Source of the DNA: SIG299 sp045593825 | GTDB lineage: Bacteria > Bacillota > Clostridia > Lachnospirales > Lachnospiraceae | Assembly: GCA_045593825.1 (NCBI GenBank) | Contig: JAZNXI010000053.1 | Location: forward strand, 1-20,322 | Direction of reading: 5' to 3' | DNA length: 20,322 bases | Shown here: piece after piece, positions 13,124 to 20,322 of the stretch | Layout: the number at the start of each line of letters is the position of its first letter | Numbering within the stretch: position 1 is the stretch's first letter | Notes under the pieces: generated by a model | What the model was told of the DNA's origin: nothing | The model's database searches: none | The model's input: the letters and a program-made list of their open reading frames with translations, nothing else | Translations under genes and position numbers: made by a program

Positions 13124-14314
13124 TTACTCAATGGTAGGTATGCCATCCGGATATGTTACCTTCATCATGGCCTCCAACAGCTCAGGATAAGGATAGGTCA
13201 GGTTTCTTCGGTCTACTAAGCCAAATTTCTCACCCTCGCCGGAATATACGTTGTTATCCCACCATACGCATGGAACACCGATTTCCTTTGCCTTTGTAAG
13301 ATAATACGTAGCCCATTCTACGCGCTCATCCTCGTTTTCCTTATTCATAGCACCAAATTCGCCGATAATTACCGGAATTCCCTTACTGATAAACAAATCA
13401 TCAATGGCCTTCATTAAATAGTCAATATCACCGGCATTCTTGGATTCATCCCAGGTGGAAGTTCCCTGAGTATTCAATGCAAAGTTGTATGGTGTATACG
13501 CATGCACGGAAACAATCAGTTTTTCATCCTCCGGCAGTTTAATTTTTGCCAGATTCTCTTTAGAAGAAGATGCTGCGTAGCCGGTAATCATTAAGTGGCG
13601 AAGTGTATTGTTGCCGCCGGTAGCACGTACCGCATCCACAAATAACTGCTCCCAGTAATTGATTACTTCACTTGCCTTAGCATCGCCGGACCACTCTTTG
13701 GAGGTTCCGCGAAGTCTCGGCTCGTTTAAACCTTCAAAAATCAGATGTTCGTCATAATCCTTAAAGTACTCCGCAATCTGGGTCCACAAAACAGCCAGCT
13801 GTTCTCCGTTTGCCACCTTGTTCTCTTCTGTTGGCATATACCATTCCTCATGGTGGGTATTCAGGATGACATACGCTCCCTTATTGTATGCGTAATCTAC
13901 TACTTCCTTAACACGTGCCAGCCAGATATCATGGATTTTATACTCCGGTGCAGGACCAAAATGTCCGTCCCAGGTTACCGGAATTCGAACCACATTAAAC
14001 CCGGCCTCCAAAACCTTATCAATCATTTCCTGCTTGGTTTTTGGATTGCCCCAGGCTCTTTCCGATGCAATACCGATACCGCCCACTGCGTCTAACGTGT
14101 TACCAAGATTCCATCCGATTTTCATATCTGCCACCAGGTCGATGGAAGAAATATCCGCGATGGTTAATTCCGGCATAGGCGTTGCCGTAGGTTCCGGTGT
14201 AGCTGTTGCCGTTGGTGTCGGCGTCGGATCCGTCTGCTTTGCGGAATTGCAGCCACAGAGACCTGCCAGCGTAATCATTCCGCATGCCAATATAATTAAT
14301 GCTCTTTTTCCCAT
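13124..14314 (-). CDS. GH5 (subfamily 4-like) endo-beta-1,4-glycanase, surface lipoprotein
   Basis: Cuts beta-1,4-linked backbones (glucan, xyloglucan, glucomannan or mixed) outside the cell. 396 residues: lipoprotein signal ending LCGC (Cys22), a Thr/Pro/Ala linker to about 48, then the TIM barrel (about 55-390). GH5_4 hallmarks are MKIGWNLGNTLDA, ERAWGNPKT, VVRIPVTW and NTHHEEW, with acid/base Glu198 in GLNEP and nucleophile Glu319 in IIGEFG. The C-terminal VWWDN is also typical. ATG 14314 was chosen over the frame start at 14434: AGAGGAG precedes it and the signal peptide begins there. It is the last gene of the operon, 20 bases after the CE2-like esterase. Subfamily 4 holds enzymes of several specificities, so the substrate is not fixed by sequence; context suggests acetylated glucomannan or xyloglucan. 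Confidence 0.9.
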   Translation of the reverse strand: MGKRALIILACGMITLAGLCGCNSAKQTDPTPTPTATATPEPTATPMPELTIADISSIDLVADMKIGWNLGNTLDAVGGIGIASERAWGNPKTKQEMIDKVLEAGFNVVRIPVTWDGHFGPAPEYKIHDIWLARVKEVVDYAYNKGAYVILNTHHEEWYMPTEENKVANGEQLAVLWTQIAEYFKDYDEHLIFEGLNEPRLRGTSKEWSGDAKASEVINYWEQLFVDAVRATGGNNTLRHLMITGYAASSSKENLAKIKLPEDEKLIVSVHAYTPYNFALNTQGTSTWDESKNAGDIDYLMKAIDDLFISKGIPVIIGEFGAMNKENEDERVEWATYYLTKAKEIGVPCVWWDNNVYSGEGEKFGLVDRRNLTYPYPELLEAMMKVTYPDGIPTIE

Positions 14315-14334
14315 AATATGAACACTCCTCTGGT

Positions 14335-15441
14335 TTATTTTTCTTCGAAAACTCCCAGTTCCTCTATATATGCCGCCAGTTCCTCTGCCATTTTTTCTGC
14401 CTCGGAAATTCGGATATGACCGTGGGTTCCGCATCCATTATTACTATACAGGAAATGATGCACTTTGTCATCTGTTTTTTGCAATTGACTGCAAACATCA
14501 TCAATAGCTTCGTCCCAAATTGCCTCATGATTCAAAATGGTGGTGGATAAAATGATGTGTGCCTCCGGATAACGCTTTCTCAATTTACCGATAAAGTCCT
14601 TATACGCCAAACGCCAATACAGAGACTGCTCGGAATTGTAATCCGCCTTCATGTAATCGTATGGGTCCTTGTCATTCTGGCCTATGGCCACAATCACCAC
14701 ATCCGGGGTATATTTGCTGAAATCCCAACGCTTCTGCACCCCAAGATCCGGATGGTACTGGATTTTATCATACATGGAAAACATACCCTTGCAGGCAGTC
14801 GGTCCTGCAAACCATCCCGCATCGTCTAAAAGACAGATGCCGCCCTGGGCAATATCGTGCAGCTGGGCATCCAGTTTTCTGGCCAGGGTCCAGGAGTAAG
14901 AATAATAGCTGTTGGAAAGCTCACCATTAGTCTGCGGGTCCGGCTGGCCTTCATAGCCCACCGCCTCGCTGACCTCTCCGGCAGAAACCGAATCGCCGTA
15001 CACCTCAATGCGGCGGGTTGGCAGCGCCGGCAACGGAAGCACCTTGGCCGCTCCGTTTAAAGTAAAGCCGTGGAACTGCACTGTATGACAGGAATCCTGA
15101 CGCTTAAACAGCATCAGTTCATGCTCCGTATCCTCTAAATTTTCTCCCAAAACGTATTCACGGGTTCCCCAGTCGTCCAGCTTGAACTTGCTCTGCACGC
15201 CGTCTAACATAACGCCCATGAAATTGTCCCAGCAATTTTTAGTATTGGTTAAGGTAACGCTGATAAACGTACCTTTAAATTTGATTTTTACAAATGTACA
15301 AGGAAATACAAATTCCGGACCTCCCTCTTTGGAGAAGTCAATTCGGCCCATATACTGCAGATACTCATGGTCCGGATTTATATCCAGCTCGAACACATCC
15401 GGATTCATTTTCTTAATCATTTTTTCTACGAAATCTCCCAT
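14335..15441 (-). CDS. CE2-like acetyl esterase (SGNH fold)
   Basis: Removes O-acetyl groups from hemicellulose oligosaccharides in the cytoplasm (no signal peptide). 368 residues. An N-terminal jelly-roll (about 20-135, containing YMGRIDFS and the FVKIKFKGTFISVTL strand pattern) precedes an SGNH domain: VYGDSVSAGE with nucleophile Ser151, a Gly block near 200 (AQGG), GQND with Asn256, and GCGTHGH with His340 as likely catalytic base. CE2 enzymes use this order of domains and often lack the usual Asp before the His, as here. The ATG at 15441 has an ACAGGA ahead. A TTG at 15471 would give ten more residues but lacks such a site. It lies 32 bases after the CE17-like gene. In Roseburia, CE2 and CE17 enzymes together deacetylate all positions of beta-mannan, and the pairing here suggests the same job. 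Confidence 0.87.
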   Translation of the reverse strand: MGDFVEKMIKKMNPDVFELDINPDHEYLQYMGRIDFSKEGGPEFVFPCTFVKIKFKGTFISVTLTNTKNCWDNFMGVMLDGVQSKFKLDDWGTREYVLGENLEDTEHELMLFKRQDSCHTVQFHGFTLNGAAKVLPLPALPTRRIEVYGDSVSAGEVSEAVGYEGQPDPQTNGELSNSYYSYSWTLARKLDAQLHDIAQGGICLLDDAGWFAGPTACKGMFSMYDKIQYHPDLGVQKRWDFSKYTPDVVIVAIGQNDKDPYDYMKADYNSEQSLYWRLAYKDFIGKLRKRYPEAHIILSTTILNHEAIWDEAIDDVCSQLQKTDDKVHHFLYSNNGCGTHGHIRISEAEKMAEELAAYIEELGVFEEK

Positions 15442-15473
15442 TGCTATCCTGTTTCCTTTCCGCAATACCAATG

Positions 15474-16598
15474 TTATTTTGAACCGATTACCGATACCAA
15501 ATAAAACGGTACCATGGTTTCATCACCTTCGGTAATTGTGATTTCTACGGTATGTACTTTGTCTTCCATGTGCTTTGCCACGGTTGTGATATATAAGCAG
15601 TCGCCCCAGGTTTCATCAAAGTTGCCGTCAAGAACCATAGCATTCGCTTCGTCACCGTCTAACACAACCTTTGCCACACAGGCCGGATGCTTTACGGATT
15701 TCCGGTACTGCACCGCAATACCGGTACCTTCGATTTCAAAACGAATGGCATCACCGGCTTTTTTGCCGATAAAACCACGCCTAAAAATTTCCCAGATGTG
15801 CTTTTGTTCCTCTGTATCTGCCACAAAGCCCTTAAGCTCCGGCTTGGAATTATACACCTGATAACGCACGGAATTCTGGTACGCATTGGCAGTGATTGGT
15901 GCAGGAAGCTCTTCTGCTGCTCTTGTAGTATCGGCAACTGCTGCCACATCTTCCTTCTGCACCTTTTCCAGGAAGTTTGTAATCAGGTTTGAAAGCAAGG
16001 CATGGCCTGCATCATTTGGATGCAGGTCGTCCGGAGTAACGTCTCTTACCGCAATCTTACCGTGGGCGATGGCCTGATATACACTGGTCTTCATGCTGAG
16101 ACAAGGAAGGTTGTAGTAGCGGCCCACTGTCTCATGCTGGTCCTGGGCATTTCTGCCGTCCTCATAGAAAATATTGTGGACTAACAGCACTGCCGGAGCC
16201 GTTTTGGAAGAATACACCTTTCTTACAAGACCTTCGTAGGTTTCCCGGAAGAAAAGGCTGTTGTCATCATTTACACTAAATTCTATAACAACAAAGTCAG
16301 GCTCATAGGCTAAAATATCACTGTCCACACGGGCCACGCCAAACTGGGAGGTGGTTCCGCCAATACCGCCATTTACATAGGTAAACGTTGTGTCCGGATA
16401 CTGCTCGCGCCACCACTTGGTTGTCATGGCAGCGTAGCAGGTGTCCGGCGTGGAGGACAGAGAGCCCTGGGTAATGGAACCTCCCAGATAGCCCAATGTA
16501 ATAGGTTCTTTGTTTTCTGCTTTCTTTAAAACTTTTGCGATACGTTCTGTATTTCCGTGAAATACAATTCCGGCTTCAAAATCAACAAACTGTCTCAT
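15474..16598 (-). CDS. CE17-like acetyl esterase (SGNH hydrolase with C-terminal beta domain)
   Basis: Predicted cytoplasmic deacetylase of hemicellulose oligosaccharides. 374 residues. SGNH domain at about 30-215: GGSITQG with nucleophile Ser41, NGGIGG (76-81), FSVND with Asn110, and DDLHPNDAGH with Asp190 and His193. A second, beta-rich domain (about 235-374) resembles a carbohydrate-binding module. This size and two-domain form match the Roseburia CE17 mannan esterase as I remember it. The same layout, with lipoprotein leader, occurs at 403-1701. The start codon follows the GH5 stop by 2 bases, so the two genes are translationally linked, and the ribosome binding site lies inside the GH5 coding end. 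Assignment to SGNH is sure; to CE17, likely. Confidence 0.87.
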   Translation of the reverse strand: MRQFVDFEAGIVFHGNTERIAKVLKKAENKEPITLGYLGGSITQGSLSSTPDTCYAAMTTKWWREQYPDTTFTYVNGGIGGTTSQFGVARVDSDILAYEPDFVVIEFSVNDDNSLFFRETYEGLVRKVYSSKTAPAVLLVHNIFYEDGRNAQDQHETVGRYYNLPCLSMKTSVYQAIAHGKIAVRDVTPDDLHPNDAGHALLSNLITNFLEKVQKEDVAAVADTTRAAEELPAPITANAYQNSVRYQVYNSKPELKGFVADTEEQKHIWEIFRRGFIGKKAGDAIRFEIEGTGIAVQYRKSVKHPACVAKVVLDGDEANAMVLDGNFDETWGDCLYITTVAKHMEDKVHTVEITITEGDETMVPFYLVSVIGSK

Positions 16599-16600
16599 AG

Positions 16601-17638
16601 CTATTCCAATCCTTTCCTGATTCCTTCAATTAACAGCGGGAATTGCCACTGAAGTGTTCTCCGGTCTATCAGACCAAAGAGCTCTCCGCGGCCTTCCACA
16701 TAACCGTTGTCCCACCAAACGCATGGCACACCGATGTTTTTAGTGCTCTTAAAGAAATATTCCGCCCATTCTGCACGGGAAGCTTCGTTGCCATCCACCG
16801 ACTTATGCATGGCTCCGCATTCACCGATAATAACCGGAATGTCTTTGGATAAAAATAATTCTTCCAAATCTACCATCAGTTGGTCAATGACCGTAGTATC
16901 ACGGTTCCAAAGGCCGCGACCCTGAACACTCAGCGCAAAATCCGTTGGCTCATAAGCATGTACCGATGCGATAATGTGGTTATCCCCCTCCGGAATCTCC
17001 AAATGGCGGATACCCACAGTACAGTTTGCCGCATAGCTTGGAATCATCAGGCTGCGGTTTGCATTATTGCCGCCGGTGCTGCGGACGGTTTCCACAAATA
17101 CCTTATTTAAGGCATTTACCACATCCCAGCCTTCCTTGTCGCCGCCGGTCCATTCCACCGGTGTACCGCACTTTCTCGGCTCATTCATGCCTTCAAAAAT
17201 TAAATGTTCGTCATACTCTATAAAATATTCGGCAATCTGCTTCCACACTGCCCGAAGCTTTGCAGATGCAGGTTCCAAATTGTCGTAGTACGGGTCATGC
17301 CAGCCCTCATGGTGTATGTTTAAAATCACAAAGGCGCCTCTGTTATAAGCCCAGTCCACCAATTCTTTGATGCGGGCCATCCAAGATTCATTTATAGTAT
17401 ACTCCGGGGCTTCTCCCAAATGGTTTCTCCAGGAAACCGGATAACGGATTACGTTAAAGCCCTCGGCAATTAATTTCGCTATCAAATTTTCTGTTGTTAC
17501 CGGATTGCCCCAGGCCGTTTCCCAGGCTTCCGGTGCGGATGTTTTGTCAATTCTGTCATTTACACAGTCCATGGTATTGCCCAGATTCCATCCGAGCTTC
17601 ATCTCTTTTACTAATTCTTTTGCAGATATATTTCTCAT
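16601..17638 (-). CDS. GH5 (subfamily 4-like) endo-beta-1,4-glycanase, cytoplasmic
   Basis: 345 residues, beginning directly with the catalytic domain (no signal peptide, no linker), so it shortens oligosaccharides after import. Hallmarks: MKLGWNLGNTMDC, ETAWGNPVT, VIRYPVSW, NIHHEGW, acid/base Glu153 in GMNEP, nucleophile Glu273 in IIGECG, and VWWDN near the end. It is clearly a paralogue of the lipoprotein GH5 at 13124-14314, with Cys in place of Phe after the nucleophile. GGAGGAAC precedes the ATG at 17638. It begins a transcription unit behind the GH130 terminator and its own promoter, and runs into the CE17-like gene 2 bases later. An internal endo-enzyme beside GH130 suggests that rather long oligosaccharides are imported. 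Confidence 0.91.
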   Translation of the reverse strand: MRNISAKELVKEMKLGWNLGNTMDCVNDRIDKTSAPEAWETAWGNPVTTENLIAKLIAEGFNVIRYPVSWRNHLGEAPEYTINESWMARIKELVDWAYNRGAFVILNIHHEGWHDPYYDNLEPASAKLRAVWKQIAEYFIEYDEHLIFEGMNEPRKCGTPVEWTGGDKEGWDVVNALNKVFVETVRSTGGNNANRSLMIPSYAANCTVGIRHLEIPEGDNHIIASVHAYEPTDFALSVQGRGLWNRDTTVIDQLMVDLEELFLSKDIPVIIGECGAMHKSVDGNEASRAEWAEYFFKSTKNIGVPCVWWDNGYVEGRGELFGLIDRRTLQWQFPLLIEGIRKGLE

Positions 17639-17672
17639 TGTTCCTCCGCGAGGTGTTCTATGGTTCGATTGT

Positions 17673-17700
17673 ATAATAGCTGCTTAATAAAAAACCGCAA
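17673..17700 (-). promoter_or_regulatory. Probable promoter of GH5-CE17-CE2-GH5 unit
   Basis: Minus strand: TTGCGG (17695-17700), 16-base spacer, TATTAT (17673-17678). The -35 hexamer is also the closing arm of the terminator stem, so termination of the upstream unit and start of this one share bases. Confidence 0.45.
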
Positions 17701-17726
17701 AGCAGGCGAAATCACCCGCCTTGCGG
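17688..17726 (-). terminator. Intrinsic terminator after GH130
   Basis: Minus strand: CCGCAAGGCG (17726 down to 17717) pairs with CGCC (17708 down to 17705) and TTGCGG (17700 down to 17695), 10 pairs in two stems with a 4-base bulge, followed by a T run (17694 down to 17688). It lies 24 bases after the GH130 stop. Some readthrough into GH5 is likely. Confidence 0.85.
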
Positions 17727-17749
17727 CTTTATAGGATAATGTGATTAGA

Positions 17750-18772
17750 TTATCTTCTACCTAAATCGGTATCATCCCATCTTGTTACGCTGTGCTTCTT
17801 AATGTAGTCCACGATTTCGTCAAACTGACAGAATGCAAGACCAACATAGCTGTCTGCAGCACCGTAGTAGATGGCAATTCTTCCTGTGTCAGGGTCATGA
17901 AGAGTTGCACATGGGAAGCATACGTTCGGAACGAAGCCTCTCTCTTCATACCACTCTTCCGGAGTGAGAAGGAAGGTCTCACAACGGTATAATACCTTGG
18001 ATGGATCCTCTAAATCAAGGATTGCACCACCGATGGAGTATACGTAACCGTTACAGGTTCCGCTTACACCATGGTAGAACATTAACCAACCTTCGGAAGT
18101 TTCGATTGGAGCTGCACCGCCGCCAATCTTTAAGGACTCCCACCACTCACTGCTGCGGCCCATTACATGTCTGTGCTTGCCCCAGTACTTGAGGTCAGGG
18201 CTTTCGCTTAAGAAAATGTCGCCGAACGGTGTGTGACCGGAATCGGAAGGTCTGCTTAACATTACGTAGTTGCCATTAATCTTTCTTGGGAAAAGAACCG
18301 CATTACGATTGAATGGCAGGAATGGATTTTCAAGACGGGTAAAGGTCTTGAAATCTGTTGTCTTTGCCAAACCGATAGCAGCACCGTAGAAATCCTGGCA
18401 CCACATGATATAGTAAGTATCCTCAACCTTTACAAGTCTTGGATCGTATGCATAAATTGGCTGGAACGGATTGCCGTCTTCATCTACGAACTGAATCTTA
18501 TTAGGTTCAAATTCCCAATGGATGGCATCCTTACTGTGTCCGAGATAGATGTGGGAAACGCCGTCTGTCTGCTCACCACGGAACACACCGATGAATTCAT
18601 CGCCGTAAGGCATAACAGCACTGTTGAAAATACGTGCAACGCCCTCTACCGGATTTCTGCCGATAATAGGGTTTTCGGTGTATCTCCACACCGGTGCGTT
18701 CTTTAAGCCTGCCGGCTTCTCCTGCCATGGTACTTTATGGAATTCAGGAGCAATCATCTTAATATCACTCAT
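17750..18772 (-). CDS. GH130 beta-mannoside phosphorylase (subfamily 2-like)
   Basis: Phosphorolyses beta-1,4-linked mannosides to mannose 1-phosphate in the cytoplasm, saving ATP. 340 residues, five-bladed beta-propeller family. Motifs: WRYTENPIIGRNP, RIFNSAVMPY, YDPRLVKVED (the Asp of DPR is the family's catalytic acid), LPFNRNAVLFPRKING, SRPSDSGHTPFGDIF, PIETSEGWLMFYHGV, and IAIYYGAADS. These fit the mannooligosaccharide phosphorylase subfamily better than the mannosylglucose phosphorylases. I place the start at 18772, not the longer 18787: GAGGACC lies 9 bases before the 18772 ATG, while the 18787 ATG has no such site and overlaps it. It follows the binding protein with a hairpin between. 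Mannosyl-N-acetylglucosamine as substrate (N-glycan core) is an alternative. Confidence 0.92.
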   Translation of the reverse strand: MSDIKMIAPEFHKVPWQEKPAGLKNAPVWRYTENPIIGRNPVEGVARIFNSAVMPYGDEFIGVFRGEQTDGVSHIYLGHSKDAIHWEFEPNKIQFVDEDGNPFQPIYAYDPRLVKVEDTYYIMWCQDFYGAAIGLAKTTDFKTFTRLENPFLPFNRNAVLFPRKINGNYVMLSRPSDSGHTPFGDIFLSESPDLKYWGKHRHVMGRSSEWWESLKIGGGAAPIETSEGWLMFYHGVSGTCNGYVYSIGGAILDLEDPSKVLYRCETFLLTPEEWYEERGFVPNVCFPCATLHDPDTGRIAIYYGAADSYVGLAFCQFDEIVDYIKKHSVTRWDDTDLGRR

Positions 18773-18795
18773 ACTATAGGTCCTCATTTCTATCA

Positions 18796-18817
18796 GAGGC
18801 GGCAGTAAGGCCGCCCC
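18796..18817 (-). other. GC-rich hairpin between binding protein and GH130
   Basis: GAGGCGGC (18796-18803) and GCCGCCCC (18810-18817) form an 8-bp stem with one G-U pair and a 6-base loop. No T run follows on the minus strand, so it is probably not a strong terminator. Such hairpins often protect the 3' end of a binding-protein mRNA so that it is made in excess over downstream genes. Confidence 0.55.
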
Positions 18818-18838
18818 TGTATGTTATTTTATTACAGA

Positions 18839-20322
18839 TTAGTTACCGAAGTAGGAATCAAGACCATCCTGAACTAACTGCTTGTGTGTTTCCTGGAACT
18901 GAGCAGGAGTTACGGTACCTGCAATCAGGGAATTGAAGTCGTAACCAATGTTCATGGAATTCCAAAGGTCAGTTGTTGTACGGGAACCGCATTCCTGCAT
19001 TACAGCAAAGTTAGCATCCTGTAATTCAGTTTCAAATGCGTTTTCGTTATACCACCAGTTAAGAGCTGCCTTGTCATCACGAAGAGCAACGGTTGTTTCG
19101 ATATCGCCTGCGAAATTCCAGAAATCGTACATTACGTTGAATACCTTTTCAGGTTCCTGAACACCTGCAGGAATCATGAAGTTACCGTTTGGAAGTAAGT
19201 TTTCACCTGCGTTGGTATCCTTGTTACCGGATGGACCAACCGGCCAACGAACGTATGCAGTATCCCATGTTAAGTTCTTTTCTGGGCTGCCTACAGAATA
19301 GTCACCCTGACCGTTTGCAATCCAAACTGCCATTGGGAAGAAACCTACAGTACCTTCACGATATGCGATTCTCATGGTATCCCATGGAGCGCCGCCTTCT
19401 GCTAAGTCATATGGATAGCAGCAGTTATATGTGTTGTACATATCATAAATCATCTGAAGAACTTCAGCAATTTCAGGGCTGGATAAGGTTTCTGTCTTAC
19501 CCTGTGCTACGTTAGCTCCGTTGGACATCATTAACTGCTCGAATGTTTCGTTAACGAAACCACAGTAACCAAACTGGTCGTTCTGACCATCACCGTCGGT
19601 ATCCTGAGTCAGAACCTGACAGTATTCGATGAACTTATCCCAAGTCCATTCGCCGCGCTCCCAAAGAACACGTGGGTCTTCTAAGTTGTTATCTTCTAAC
19701 ATCTGCATATTGAATGCTAAAGGATAAGTATCAGCAACTACGTTTTCAGCCTTAACCGGTCCAAAGATACAAGCCTTACCATCACCAAGGTCAAAGTAAG
19801 TAGCGATCTTCTGGGTTGTGAAAACGTCATGGTCTGCAGGAAGGATGGTCTTTAAGTCGATAGCAAGACCGTTAACCTGTGCAGGAATAGCCATACCTGC
19901 ATCGGTAAGGTATACGTCACAGTCAGGAGCACCTGCTAAAATGGAGGTGTTGATGGAGTCTGTAGTACCTTCGTAAGTTAAGTTCTCCCAGTAGAAAGTT
20001 ACATCGTACTTTTCTTCGATTCTTGTAACGTTATCCCACTTGTGCTGTGCAATCTGGCGGTTAATTGCCTTACTTGTCTTTGTAGCATCGTCATCTTCCG
20101 GAGCTTCCTGAGCATTTACCCAGTCGGAAGATACGGTCATATCGCCTTCATCTACGTTTAAACTGTCATAGTACTGATACCACCAGGTACCGATTACGAT
20201 TTCTTCATTCTTACCGGCTGTTGTGGATGGTACGGATGGCTTATCTGTGCCTTCTGTTCCGCTCTGCGCACCTGTTGTAGGTGTGGCATCGCCTGTGTTG
20301 CTCTTATCGCCACAAGCTGCCA
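18839..20322 (-). CDS. ABC transporter solute-binding lipoprotein for oligosaccharides (N-terminus cut)
   Basis: Surface receptor that captures glycan fragments for an ABC importer. 493 residues are visible. The frame is open to the right edge and shows AACGDKS at its very start, the end of a lipobox, so only the signal peptide (about 20 residues) is missing. A Thr/Gly/Ser linker follows, then a family 1 extracellular binding domain beginning EEIVIGTWWYQYYDS. A DTDGDGQND loop is a probable calcium site, common in Clostridial members. The internal Met at 20140 is not the start. No permease gene lies downstream; the next gene is GH130, so the permeases should lie beyond the right edge or elsewhere. 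The GH130 neighbour suggests manno- or glucomanno-oligosaccharides as ligand. Confidence 0.9.
   Translation of the reverse strand, partial: AACGDKSNTGDATPTTGAQSGTEGTDKPSVPSTTAGKNEEIVIGTWWYQYYDSLNVDEGDMTVSSDWVNAQEAPEDDDATKTSKAINRQIAQHKWDNVTRIEEKYDVTFYWENLTYEGTTDSINTSILAGAPDCDVYLTDAGMAIPAQVNGLAIDLKTILPADHDVFTTQKIATYFDLGDGKACIFGPVKAENVVADTYPLAFNMQMLEDNNLEDPRVLWERGEWTWDKFIEYCQVLTQDTDGDGQNDQFGYCGFVNETFEQLMMSNGANVAQGKTETLSSPEIAEVLQMIYDMYNTYNCCYPYDLAEGGAPWDTMRIAYREGTVGFFPMAVWIANGQGDYSVGSPEKNLTWDTAYVRWPVGPSGNKDTNAGENLLPNGNFMIPAGVQEPEKVFNVMYDFWNFAGDIETTVALRDDKAALNWWYNENAFETELQDANFAVMQECGSRTTTDLWNSMNIGYDFNSLIAGTVTPAQFQETHKQLVQDGLDSYFGN

Noticed and set aside
14335..15471. TTG start at 15471 for the CE2-like gene
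   Set aside because: The ATG at 15441 has a proper ribosome binding site, and the upstream ten residues overlap the intergenic leader.

Overview
The window looks like part of the genome of a Gram-positive, plant-fibre-degrading gut Clostridium relative, most likely a Lachnospiraceae member (Roseburia, Butyrivibrio or Agathobacter type). The evidence is the lipobox-bearing lipoproteins with Pro/Thr/Glu-rich linkers, strong AGGAGG ribosome binding sites, AraC regulators beside glycosidase operons, a cre-type palindrome at pyruvate kinase, and a GH130 plus CE2/CE17-like set of the kind known from Roseburia mannan loci. The genus is an inference. No tRNA, rRNA, CRISPR array, transposase or phage gene was seen.

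Layout. (1) Positions 1-3072, minus strand: an operon read right to left of GH27 alpha-galactosidase, a 67-residue two-CxxC protein whose start overlaps the GH27 stop, a secreted SGNH esterase lipoprotein, and the beginning of an unidentified lipoprotein cut by the left edge. (2) 3330-6503, plus: an AraC regulator, divergent from the GH27 operon, followed by a cytoplasmic GH95 alpha-L-fucosidase-type enzyme. (3) 6578-10275, minus: a lipoprotein and a large membrane-anchored GH30 enzyme, convergent with GH95 across a strong hairpin terminator and divergent from a second AraC regulator (10397-11263). The last intergenic region has two back-to-back sigma-A-type promoters, each followed by a direct repeat of ATTGAAC with 9-bp period. 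(4) 11282-11559: a roughly 280-bp nested palindrome lies between the second AraC gene and pyruvate kinase. Its right arm runs into the last codons of pyk. (5) 11540-12955, minus: pyruvate kinase with a near-perfect cre inside its promoter. (6) 13124-20322, minus: a hemicellulose operon or pair of operons of solute-binding lipoprotein (cut by the right edge), GH130 phosphorylase, terminator and new promoter, cytoplasmic GH5_4, CE17-like esterase, CE2-like esterase, lipoprotein GH5_4, terminator.

How the genes may work together. In the right-hand block a surface GH5_4 cuts a beta-1,4-linked backbone, the binding protein with an ABC transporter outside the window imports the oligosaccharides, two cytoplasmic esterases of different families remove acetyl groups, a cytoplasmic GH5_4 shortens the chains, and GH130 phosphorolyses beta-mannosides. 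Acetylated galactoglucomannan is the best substrate guess. In the left-hand block, GH30 (closest in remembered motifs to endo-beta-1,6-galactanases), GH95 and GH27 would suit decorated beta-galactans such as arabinogalactan-protein side chains, or fucosylated/galactosylated hemicellulose. Substrates are inferred from families, not shown. The most unusual object is the long palindrome at 11282-11559.
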